Assembly: GCA_000827205.1 (NCBI GenBank)
Contig: KN832563.1
Location: 1,064,863 to 1,128,862, forward strand
Reading direction: 5' to 3'
Length of the DNA: 64,000 nucleotides
From: Plicaturopsis crispa FD-325 SS-3
Taxonomy: Eukaryota > Basidiomycota > Agaricomycetes > Amylocorticiales > Amylocorticiaceae
Shown here in pieces: positions 14,584 to 24,804 of the stretch. Position 1 is the stretch's first letter; every line of letters begins with the position of its first letter. The position numbers and the translations under genes were made by a program. Under the pieces are notes generated by a model. It was not told the DNA's origin. It saw only the letters and a list, made by a program, of their open reading frames with translations, and did no database searches.

Positions 14584-15777
14584 CTACAAGTACTTGAGGA
14601 ACCACTCAACAGCCGCGTTGAAAGCGCCCTCCTTGCCCGCCTTAATAACAGGGTTAGACTGTGGACAAACAACGTGTACTGTCAGCAAAAGAACGACAGG
14701 TGTGGTGATGGATCCAAGACTCACGAGATCGCCACGGACGGAAAAGCCGTGAGTGCACCCCGCAAAGTATTTCCGCTCGTACCCAGGCGCGAACTTCCCA
14801 TCCCCGAGGATCTCGTCGCCGATCTTCTGCTTCTCCGCCGGGTACTGCACGTCGATTTCACAAGAATTGATCAGCAGCGGCGCCTTTGCCGTGTCTTTGT
14901 ATTTCTACCCCCACCAACCAAATAAATCGTGAGAATCCAGGTCAAGGGCAAAAAACGCGTTGGGGATCGTACCTGGAGGTCTTCGGGCGCCTGGAGCAGA
15001 GACGGGTGGCTGACTACGCTGACTTGCGTGATGTTGTCGAAGGCGAGGTCGAAGACGTAGCGCCCGCCGAAGCAGTACCCCGCCGCGCCGAATTTGGTGA
15101 TGCCCTCGGCCTTGAGCGCTGCGATCACGGCGTCCAGGGGAGGACGCGTCTCAGCGGCGCCGTGACTCGATAGCCACTTTGGGAGGTCGAAGTTGCCCTG
15201 TTGACGCGTAGATGATTAAATGAGCACGAAGCACGATGAGTATGGGGAGAAACGGACCGATACCAGAGCCTGTTCGGGGATGGAGTCGCCGTTCAGTAAG
15301 TCGGGGATGATTGTCTGTCGTTTAATCAGTGTCGCGTATTGGGCTATACACCAAAGGCACGCAGCACAGACCTTGAACCCGTTGGTCGCATAAGCGTCCG
15401 CTAGCAGCTAGTTGGTGTTGTATAGCAATTAGATGCGTGAGCTACAGAACGAAATCGAATGAGATGTACCAGGCTGTTGTTCAGCTCAAGGCCCATGGCA
15501 TCCGCGAGAAACAAGAGGACTGTGTCCTTCTTATAATCGACGGTGGGTGTTGCAACGTACGACCGCACTCCACCGATGGTCTCGAATTTGCCTGTGCCAA
15601 ATGTACTTGTCAGCTGTGGTACTATATACATCGGACTCCGAGGTCAGGACACGGAGGAACTACATACCCGCTGGCGTACCCTCATGGCGAACACCTGTGT
15701 GGACGGATCAGTCACAGTGCCAATCTAGAGGTAGGTGTTGTATACGGACCTTTGATACAGTCTTTGCACAAACTCAT
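14584..15777 (-). CDS. dienelactone hydrolase family protein, array copy 2
   Basis: Exons 15777-15750, 15694-15668, 15591-15470, 15407-15372, 15314-15264, 15197-14973, 14904-14725 and 14658-14584; 247 aa. Same eight-exon plan and the same phases as the other copies; exon 5 is six bases shorter than in copies 1 and 3. The elbow is GYCFGG, followed by NSCEID and CTHGFSVRGD, so the Cys-Asp-His triad is kept. Intron 7 and the 3' flank closely resemble those of copy 3, pointing to a recent duplication or conversion between them. The core sequence is intact with no sign of decay. Confidence 0.88.
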
Positions 15778-15870
15778 GATGGTGTTTGGAGGAGATCGGT
15801 GTTGGTAGAAAAGCTGGAGATGTCGAAAGTCAATAATTGTGTGGGGAATGCTGCATACACACACCTCACC

Positions 15871-15878
15871 AATTTATA
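15871..15878 (-). promoter_or_regulatory. possible TATA element upstream of DLH copy 2
   Basis: The minus strand reads TATAAATT directly before GGTGAGGTG. Copy 3 has TATAAAGG at the aligned place (17933-17940), while copy 1 has lost it. The GGTGAGG could instead be the donor of a leader intron (15869-15814), in which case the TATA reading would be wrong; the sequence alone does not settle it. Confidence 0.35.
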
Positions 15879-16661
15879 GGATTCAGTTCGAAGCCTGAGG
15901 CCTGAGGGCGTATTATACCATTACTGATTCATCGGGTTCAATAAGTGGGTCGGCGCGTCTTAGTACACATAGTGGTGACGCGTCACCATACACAGCCGTA
16001 AAAGGCATGTCTCCACTGCGAAGTCCGGATCTCTTGAACACTCAAGTTGAACACGGTGGGCGATTGTAGCCGGCGCCTGCCGGCGCCCTAAAATTTAAAC
16101 GTTTAGGCGCAACATCCGAACAAGGCAAGTTCAACGAACCGGCGCACGTTTTTATTGAGAAAAACAGCATAATTCAGCACTCAGCCTACGGTGTATGTAC
16201 CACGTGCCTGGCATATGGTGCAGCTACTGCGGCGTCCAGTAGATCCTGGTGAGGGTAAGTTGAAATAATAATTTTAAATACTGATTTATCGAGCAATGAT
16301 TTGCGCCATGTGATCACTGCGCGTACGGTCGCGTGTTAAAAAAGGCGGCCGCAGTCCGTGGCTGTGCTCAAAGTTCGTATACATCCCGACACGTCCCGAG
16401 CTTATACATACTTCGCAAATTGTACTTACACGTTCGACGTTATGGCGGATGTCAAGGTGCTCTAGATACCCAGCTTGACTATGACTCCCTCCGAATAACG
16501 TCCTTGAATACACTCGTTAGGAGCTGAGGTCGATCATATGCAACCCATAACATAGCCGGACTACATCTTCACGTCTTGAATAACAACAATTGCACAGAAA
16601 TACACGTTCAAACACTTGCAATACTTCTCTTCTACACCTCGTATTCTTGAACCGTGATCCT
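15879..16661. other. spacer between DLH copies 2 and 3 with GC-rich hairpin
   Basis: No gene. At about 16064-16113 a doubled GCCGGCGCC is followed by an inverted repeat in which GCGCCCTAAA pairs with TTTAGGCGC around an AT-rich loop. It may be the end of an old mobile element, but no partner end was found by eye. Confidence 0.4.
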
Positions 16662-17837
16662 CTACAAGTACTTGAAGAACCACTGGACGCCCGAATCGAA
16701 CGCAGCCTCCTTGCCCGCCTTTATAACAGGATTAGACTGTGAACAAGCAACGTGTACTGTTAGCAAAACAACCAGGGGCTGGGTGATGGATTCAAGACTG
16801 ACGAGGTCGCCACGGACGGCAAAGCCATGGGTGCATCCTGCAAAGTATTTCCGCTCGTACCCGGGGGCGAATTTCCCATCGCCGAGGATCTCGTCGCCGA
16901 TCTTCTGTTTCTCGGGTGGGTATTGCGTGTCGAATTCGCAAGAGTTGATCAGCAGCGGCGCCTTTGCCGTGTCTTTGTATTTCTAGAGCGCAATGCATCA
17001 GTGATCACTCGAAGTCAATACATTGGGAAACCATACCTGGAGGTCGTCGGGTGCCTGGAGCAGGGACGGGTGGTTCACGACGCTGACGTGGATGACGTTT
17101 TCAAAGGCGAGGTTGAAGACGTAGCGGGCACCGAAGCAGTATCCCACTGCGCCGAACTTGGTGACGCCCTCGGCCTTGAGCGCCGCGATCACGGCGTCGA
17201 GAGGAGGACGCGTCTGGTCGTTACCGTGGTTGGGGAACCACTTCATGATGTCGAAGTTTCCCTGTTGAAAGGGAGACAGTGAGACGAGCTTGGGAAATAG
17301 AGGGAAAGCAGGACGAACCGATTCCAGAGCTTCGGCGGGGATGGAGTCACCGTGCAGGTAGTCCGGTACGATCGTCTGTCATGATCTTCAATACCACGAC
17401 TCGACTGCACTTGGCATGTAGCACGCACCTTGAAGCCATTGTTCGCAAAGTCGTCCGCGAGCAACTGATTGCATGTGTATGGAATTAGTCGCGTTCAAGG
17501 ATACCATCCTACATAACATACCAAGTTGTTGTTAAGTTCCAGGCCAAACACATCCGTCAAGAACAGGAGGACCGTGTCCTTGGGGTAGTCGACGCTGGGT
17601 GTCGCAACATACGTCTTCACACCGCCGATGGTCTCGATCTTCCCTATCGATATAGAACTCTTAAGCAGCCAGAAGCTATCGGAAATCGGCGACGAATAGA
17701 GTACTACATACCAGTGGGTGTGCCCTCATGGCGAACACCTGTATGCAGCATAGACCGGAGATGAGTGCTGATCTAGACCACTGGAGATCGCGTACGTATA
17801 AGTACGAACCTTTGACGCAGTCCTTGCAGAAACTCAT
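16662..17837 (-). CDS. dienelactone hydrolase family protein, array copy 3
   Basis: Exons 17837-17810, 17738-17712, 17643-17522, 17464-17429, 17375-17319, 17261-17037, 16982-16803 and 16736-16662; 249 aa. It starts MSFCKDCVKGVRHEGTPTG. The nucleophile elbow reads GYCFGA rather than GYCFGG, still a valid G-x-C-x-G; NSCEFD and CTHGFAVRGD supply Asp and His. Exon lengths equal those of copy 1 throughout. The 5' side borders the transposon-bearing spacer before copy 4. Confidence 0.88.
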
Positions 17838-18092
17838 TGTCGTTTGTCGAGCGATGTAGATGATGAGGCCTAGGAGCTGTGAGAGGATTTCAGCCGGTGG
17901 GACTCTGCGTAGGGCGCTCGAGTACTGACTGACCTTTATAGGATTCCCAAGTGGCAGAGACTGTGTAATATCGGGACCGTCAAGCAACGGTTTTATCACG
18001 GCGCTATCGATAGATGATGACACAATGCCGAGAAATTCCTATTTCTGGGGCTGCCGGAGGAGTCGTGCGCATTGCTGACGCCGTGCGGTCAC

Positions 18093-18100
18093 GTATCAGT
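18093..18100. repeat. left target-site duplication of the DNA transposon
   Basis: GTATCAGT, repeated as 19389-19396 at the other end. One G may belong to the terminal repeat, making the duplication 7 or 8 bp. Confidence 0.7.
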
Positions 18101-19389
18101 CCCAGTGAAAATCTACAATGACGAGCTAGGACGAGGTATGTAAAAATATGACGGTCATATTTTATCATACGGAGTCAGAAAATGTGGTCTATATCATATA
18201 GACAATCTGACTGTGTCAGACCGCGTAGGACTGCGTATGTCCATCAATCTGACTGGATCGGAGCGCATATGACCGCGCATATGGGGCGGCGTACTCGAAT
18301 ATTATTAATTATATTTTGTTGCGGGGCTAGCCATTGGGTTTGGGCCGGGGAAAAATGTTCATTGTAGGATAGTAAAGCTAATACAAAGTGTATACCAACC
18401 GCAGTCCACCGTCGTACTGTGCATCTACATGTACTTAGCTACGAGCTACAGCAACTACCCGAAGGACTCCCTGCAAGCATTGCAGTGTTCGCATACCATA
18501 CGATGCCACTGCTCCATCCAATCGCGCGTCGCTGGTCATCGGGTCGCAGCTTCCATAGGCTGGCATGTACTGCCTGCGCGCGCTGGGCGAGGCCTAAATG
18601 TGGGGAGTCACGAATATTAGAATTGGTTAGAACACATGATACAGCAGGCGCGTACCTGCTATGGATATTCGATCCCACCTTACTGGACTACGGCGCGCCA
18701 GTGTTATGTGAGCTGACAGACAGCACCGCATCCGAGTCGCAACCTCTCCTACCGAGCCCTGCGCCCACGCCCGCAATAAGCGACTCTAAGCGACTCTGGT
18801 TCGCCGTAGCCTATGCACGAATGCTGGTAAACTTGAGTGCATCGTGCGAGACGGTGCTTAGCACATACCTACACCCACATAGACTGCCACAGCGCCGAGG
18901 CCGCTGCGAGCGAGCAGCGGCCTAGTGGGGCTCGCTCGAGGGTCTTCGGTAGCCGCTAGTCGTCGTCGGGATCGCCTTCGGTCGAGCTGGATGGCGCTGG
19001 CGTTGGGGGCACTGTGAAAAAGTCGGCGACGGATGGTGGTGGAAGGAAAGGAAGAGAGACGTGGCGCATTGGACGTGGCCGTAGAACGGCATGTATTTGT
19101 CATATACTTACTTAGGGCAACGTTCGAGGGCACTTAGAGAAAAAAAAGCAAGTCGAGCACAGTGCACAGGGGGTGAAAGAGAAACAAATGTTTGATGTTT
19201 TGTTTGAGTGTTCGAGCACTGCGCAGAACACACGCAAGTGCGCAAAACACAAAACATGTCGCACGCTTTGCATTTAGCCGACCGACGGTCCTCTCTGGTC
19301 ATATGAAAGTCCTATCTCGTCCGATGTCCATCTTCTTTTCATACCTCGTCATATTTTGTCCTACCTGGTCATTGTAGATTTTCACTGGG
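18101..19389. mobile_element. non-autonomous TIR DNA transposon, hAT-like, ~1.29 kb
   Basis: The two ends carry a perfect 22-bp terminal inverted repeat beginning CCCAGTGAAAATCTAC (18101-18122 and, inverted, 19368-19389). Weaker inverted similarity continues inward for about 30 bp (AGGACGAGGTATG on the left, CATACCTCGTC on the right). Subterminal GGAC...ATATGAC-like words recur at both ends. TSDs of 7-8 bp flank it. No frame inside shows transposase motifs, so it depends on an enzyme encoded elsewhere. An 8-bp duplication and a CAGTG-containing end fit hAT elements, but that assignment is tentative. It has inserted between DLH copies 3 and 4. Confidence 0.85.
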
Positions 19390-19396
19390 TATCAGT
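19389..19396. repeat. right target-site duplication of the DNA transposon
   Basis: GTATCAGT, matching 18093-18100. Confidence 0.7.
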
Positions 19397-19793
19397 GCTC
19401 CGTGCAAGCTCCGTGTGCCGGAGGGCCACATACCCTCTCTCTTCCATTGGTTAGAGAGGAGATGCTGTGGCACCGTCTATATGATAGTGGTATATCCTAC
19501 CAAGTAGGAGGGGCATGACGGAGTGCAGAGTCTGAATCGAAATTCAGGACAAAGTGTGAGTGAGACTCGTCAAGTCTCACTGGCACTGGCAATTGACTGG
19601 CAGCGCGATATCTTCCTACGATTCCAATCATACGGTAGAGACCGATGGCATCTCACCTACTACACACGCTATCGCGTCAGCACCTTCGAGATAAATATAT
19701 CTGCTATACACACAGAGAACCCGCGTTGTAAAAGGGGAGGAGGTCAAAATTGGCAAGTCGCAGAAAGAGAATACACACACGGCCCACGCTCGG

Positions 19794-20962
19794 TTACAAA
19801 TACTTAAAGAACCACTCCACAGCCGCTTTGAACGCGCCCTCCTTGCCAGCTTTCACATATGGGTTGGACTGTTGACGCAAGCCACAGAAGTTAGAGACAC
19901 AACGCATGATGTGATGGGCACGATACTGGTACTCACTAGATCGCCTCTGACGGCAAAGCCGTGAGCGCAGCCATCCCAATGTTTCCGCTCGTATCCAGGA
20001 GAGAACTTCCCGCCTCCGAGGATTTCGTCGCCGAGTGCTTGCTTCTCTGGGGGGTACGCCATGTCCATGGGACATGAGTTGATCAATAGCGGCGCTTTCG
20101 CGGTGTCCTTGTATCTCTGCGCGTCAACATCTTTAGTACTCGCTCGAGGTGAGGGCAGTGAGGGGGTTGTACCTGGATGTCTTCGGGGACCTGGAGAAGG
20201 GAGGGGTGGTTGACCACGCTGGCTTGGGTGACGTTGTCGAAGGCGAGGTCGAACACGTAGCGCCCGCCGAAGCAATAGCCCACCGCCCCGAACTTGGTGA
20301 CGCCCTCGGCCTTGAGGGCAGCGATGACCGCATTGAGGAGCGCGCGAGTACGCTCTGTAGTGTGGTTCGCGAACCAAGTGCTGAGGTCGAACGTGCCCTG
20401 TCGTTGTCAAGAGCGTGAGCGGAGTGGGAACGTTTTATGAGGGGACGGGACGGACGGTAGACAATGCATGCTCCGCATCTATAGAGATGGGGTCGCCATT
20501 GAGGTAGTCGGGGCCTACGACCTGTCACTTCGTCAGACAGAGTATTCTTACGTGTTCAAAAATAGCGGAAAGCAGTTACCTTGAACCCGTTACGTGCAAG
20601 ATCGTCCATCAACAACTTCAAGTTCGCAAAGTCAGGATTGCTCTACGATAGAAAAATCCAATGCGACGCACCAAGTTATTGTTCAGCTCGAGGCCGAAGA
20701 GGTCCAGAAGGAAGAGGATCACAGTGTCCTTGGGATAATCGGTAGTAGGGGTGGCAACATAGCTCCTCACGCCGCCGATAGTTTCAAGTATCCCTTTATG
20801 AGGCACTTGTTTAGCTCTTGGCTCGATTGAAAGCGGGCGCTCGACTGTTACCGGTGGGAGTGCCTTCATGGCGAACACCTTGAAGTGCGAATTGAATAAA
20901 CTATGATCCAAAATGACACGGAACGCAGACGCACCTGTGAAGCAGTCTTTGCAGAAACTCAT
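19794..20962 (-). CDS. dienelactone hydrolase family protein, array copy 4
   Basis: Exons 20962-20935, 20878-20852, 20793-20672, 20615-20580, 20521-20456, 20397-20173, 20116-19937 and 19868-19794; 252 aa. It starts MSFCKDCFTGVRHEGTPTG. Exon 5 is 9-15 bases longer than in the other copies and its product lacks the usual T(I/V)(I/V)PDYL start, reading VVGPDYLNGDPIS. GYCFGG, NSCPMD and CAHGFAVRGD keep the triad. It is the most diverged member and stands apart behind the transposon. Its 5' side faces the dihydroxyacetone kinase gene across 1.16 kb. Confidence 0.87.
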
Positions 20963-22126
20963 CTTCGCGCTGAATCCTGATGTTTACGGGAGAGGAGGGG
21001 GGAAAAGAACGTCGAAAAACCGTCGTCTTCAAGAGACCAGCACTGAGCTGTGCGTTTCCAGGATTGATAATCGATAACCGACGCATTGACTGTAACGGCT
21101 CACGCGAAGGGTAAGCAGTAGGGTGAGCACGGTTTGTCGTCCTGCTCACCTCGTGACGGATGGGCACCACTGCTTGCACCAAGTGACCAGAAGGCTAGTT
21201 TGTTATAACCGCATGGTGTGACCATGGTTGCACGCAGCGTTGGGTAGATCTCGACGCAAATTGGATTGCCAGAGAGTATACCAGCGCTGCGCGCCTGACA
21301 CTGAGGCATTGTGATGGTTATGACGCTACACACATATACAAAATCTGTGAATAAACATCGCACATGCCTTGAGATCGTAGTACTCACATTGCACGCGAAC
21401 CATGGCCGCTGGAGTAGATTAATACTACGGCTGCAGGTCAATGGCGGCGGCAGTGCCACCAACAGTCCCTAATGCCTGTTCATGTGCGCGACGCGCCGGA
21501 AGGCTGCATCGACTACAAAGTCCTACTACCCCTTGGGACATGCAGGGGATCGCGTTGCACCTGCGTATACGCAGCCTGTCGCCGACTCGCCGAGGATCGA
21601 CAGAGTGGTTGGATGCCGGCACTAGGAGCACTTTCCTTACGCACCGCGATTTGCACAGGCCTGTTTGTGAGCAAGTTGTCCATTACCACTGGCAGCTCGA
21701 CGCAACTCGGGAGTATCCAGGTGCTTCAATCTACCCCAAAGCCGATCCTCGATGTGATTCAGGAGCGAACATTTGACACGATTCGTGGCGACTTCAATGC
21801 GGCGGTTGCGTCGACCGTGACCGTCCCGTAAAGGAGACCGCCTTGGGCCTTGGTCGTGCCGACGCGTCGAGACTCGACACCCTGCCAGTGTATCCAGCCT
21901 CCTCGGAACGCAGTACTCCCCGCAATGGCCCGCACCACCCCGCACCACCCCGCCGCATGTATCTATTATCCATTGACGCGGGGCAGGGCACAACAGTTTA
22001 ACGCGACGATCCTGGCCCAGGCTCCATTTCCGGATTTCCGACCGCCGTATTTTAATTTACTTATATACTTCACGCGACGTCAGGGGCTTTCTCATAACTT
22101 ATCCCGTCTCCTACCCACCATACACC
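20963..22126. other. divergent intergenic region DLH copy 4 / DAK
   Basis: 1.16 kb without a supported gene. Frames of 110-120 codons exist on both strands but show no splice or domain logic. TATATA at 22062-22067, 60 bp before the kinase ATG, is a good TATA candidate. Confidence 0.5.
22062..22067 (+). promoter_or_regulatory. TATA box of the dihydroxyacetone kinase gene
   Basis: TATATA 60 bp before the ATG at 22127, followed by a pyrimidine-rich leader. Confidence 0.5.
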
Positions 22127-24573
22127 ATGTCCGTTCAAAGTGCGTAAAAACTGCAGCGATCACAGGGTTTGTGTGTTGATAGGCATGGGTGAGCGCAGAC
22201 AAACACTTCATCAACGCGCCTACGGACCTCGTCCTCGAGAGCCTCGAGGGCCTGTGTGCGGTGAACCACCAGCTCGCGCTCGATCGCGAGAATAAGGGTG
22301 CGCTCCATCCATCCATCCGTCCATCACCCTTCCAAACCACGGATATCGCTGAACTCACCTCGTATGTTTGTTGGAATAGTGGTATACGTCGAGTCGCCCG
22401 ACCGCTCCAAAGTTGCGCTCCTGTGCGGAGGGGGGTCGGGGCATGAGCCCGCCCATCCTGGGTTCGTCGGTAAGCCCCTCTTCACCGTGTCCCTCCGTTT
22501 GTTTTGGTATGAATGATGGTGCGCGATTTGATAGGGAGTGGGATGCTGACGGGTGCGTACGGTTTTTGGTGTTTGGGAGTTGAGTGTTGATGATGTATTG
22601 AGTAGCTGCTGCGTGTGGGAGCGTGTTCGCTTCGCCGAATGCTAGTCAGGTGCGACGGGCGATCGATTTAGTCGATAACGACAAAGGGTGCGTCATCCCC
22701 TTTCCTCCAAACCTCCGTATCCTCACTGAACACCGTCTTCAGAACCGTCATAATAGTCAAGTAAGCGCAATACGACGAACGTGCGACTGCACACTACTGA
22801 TGCTGAGAGTAGGAACTACACCGGCGACGTGCTGAACTTCGGATTGGCGAAGGAGCAGTACGCGGCTGTGCACCCGCACAAAGCGGACCGCCTCAAGTTC
22901 GTCATCGTCGGAGATGATGTCGCCGTGGGCAAGAAGCAGGGCAGTATTGTTGGTAGACGGTATGTACACCCCCCGTTTTCTCAGTCTGCGCGTGTGGGCT
23001 CTCAGTCCGCGCAATTGGGCACAAGCTGAATGAATGTGATTGATGCAGCGGCCTGGCGGGGACGGTGCTGGTGTACAAGATCGCTGGCGCGGCTGCGCGG
23101 GGTGGGGCTAGTCTGGACGATGTGTACGACCTCGCGACGTGGGTGGCGGGGAACGTCGTCACCGTTGGTGTTGGGTTGGAGCATTGCCATGTAGGTCGTT
23201 TTCCCAAGATCATATTAACATAACCTCACGTATTCGCAGGTCCCGGGAACGGCAGCAGCAGAGTCGCACCTGGGGACAGACGAGATCGAGATCGGCATGG
23301 GCATCCACAACGAGTCCGGCAACAAGCGGATCTCGCCCGTCCCCACCCTCGATACGCTGATCCCGCAGCTCATCGAGATGCTCACCTCCATGACGGACCC
23401 CGACCGCTCGTTCTTGCCGTTCCAGGGCGGCGGGAAGGATAATGTGGTGCTGCTTGTGAACAATTTGGGCGGGATCAGCGAGCTGGAGCTGGCGGGGATC
23501 ACGGGTGCTGTGAGGAAGCATCTGGATGGGCTGGGGGTTAAGATACACCGTGCGATTTCTGGGACTTTCATGGTGCGTCTTGTTCATTTTGGGCGTTGGG
23601 AAATTGCGCTGATAGTTGGAGGAATAGACGAGCCTGAACATGCCCGGCTTCTCCATCACCCTCCTGCTCCTCCCGCCCGTCTCCTCGCCCTCCAAACCCT
23701 CCCCAAGCCTCATCCTCTCCCTCCTCGACGAGCCGACCTCCACCCCCGGCTGGAAATGGTCCTCCCCCTCCGTCCCCGCCGAATTCAACGCCAAGCCCCT
23801 CCAAGCGACCGGGCCAGCGAAGACGAAAGAGGGCGAGGAGCTGGGTGCCCCGGACCCCGAGGCGTTTACGGCGGCGATTGTAAGGGCGGCGAGGGCGCTT
23901 ATTGGGGCGGAGCCGGAGATTACGCGGATGGATAGTATTGCGGGGGATGGGGATTGTGGGTTGACGTTGAAGAGCGGTGCTTCTGGTGCGTTCTTTTTTT
24001 TGTTTTTTTGGGCGAATGAAGAGGATGTTGATGAGTGGGGTCTCTTAAAGCGGTGTTGAAGAAGGTGGAGGATGGGACTATTAAGGGTACTGATGTTGTT
24101 GGTGCGATTATCACCATCGCGCAGGTCGCTGAGGAGGCGATGGGCGGTACTTCTGGCGCGCTTTACTCGTGAGTACCTACCCACATTGTCACATTCTACC
24201 ACTAAACGTTGCATTGTATAGAATCTTCTTCTCCGCCCTGGCGCAAGGGCTCGTGTCATCCCAGTCGTCCACGGCCACCCCCGAGGTCTGGGCCCAAGCC
24301 CTCAAATCCGCCCGCGCCAAACTCTACACGTACACCCTCGCCCGCCCGCCCTCGCGCACCCTCGTCGACCCCCTCGCGGCGTTCGTCGACGCCACCTCGA
24401 GCGGGTTCGCAGCTGCCGTCAAGGCTGCGGGCACCGCCGCAGAGGCGACGGTGCGCATCGACGCGAAGGCGGGAAGGAGTGCGTATGTGGATAGCCAGAG
24501 GCTTATGGACGAGAAGATCCCTGACCCTGGCGCGTGGGGTGTGAAGGTGATTGTGGAGAGTTTGTTCCAGTGA
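22127..24573 (+). CDS. DAK1: dihydroxyacetone kinase
   Basis: Twelve exons: 22127-22139, 22199-22297, 22380-22469, 22535-22552, 22606-22687, 22743-22760, 22813-22959, 23049-23190, 23240-23572, 23628-23985, 24051-24168 and 24222-24573; 589 aa, a normal length. The DhaK domain shows [60 protein letters not shown] and GLEHCHVPGT with the His that binds substrate covalently. The C-terminal DhaL domain shows [17 protein letters not shown], whose Asp residues bind Mg-ATP, and [20 protein letters not shown]. It phosphorylates dihydroxyacetone with ATP in glycerol catabolism and detoxification. A CATC microsatellite sits in intron 2. Confidence 0.96.
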
Positions 24574-24804
24574 TGCATCCTGGAGTGTAAATAGGAAGGA
24601 AGAAAATAGTGTGATGTGTTATTGTATGTTGTATGTACTACCCGTATATTCCTTGTTGTAACGCAGTCCACATTCGATGACCAAGAGGCAAGGCCCAGAA
24701 GAATCGCGGGTCTCGAATAGGGGTTGATCACGTGGTCCTCGAATAATTTCTTTCGCTGTGGGCTTGCTGTGGGCTTGCAAGTGCTGTCCGTTAAGCACCG
24801 CACG

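Noticed and set aside
18419-18925. 168-codon open frame inside the DNA transposon
   Set aside because: No transposase or other motif, composition like surrounding DNA, and the frame covers under half of the element; treated as chance.
21441-21993. overlapping 110-119-codon frames in the DLH copy 4 / DAK spacer
   Set aside because: Present on both strands with no domain motif, no matching introns and no shared codon bias with neighbours.
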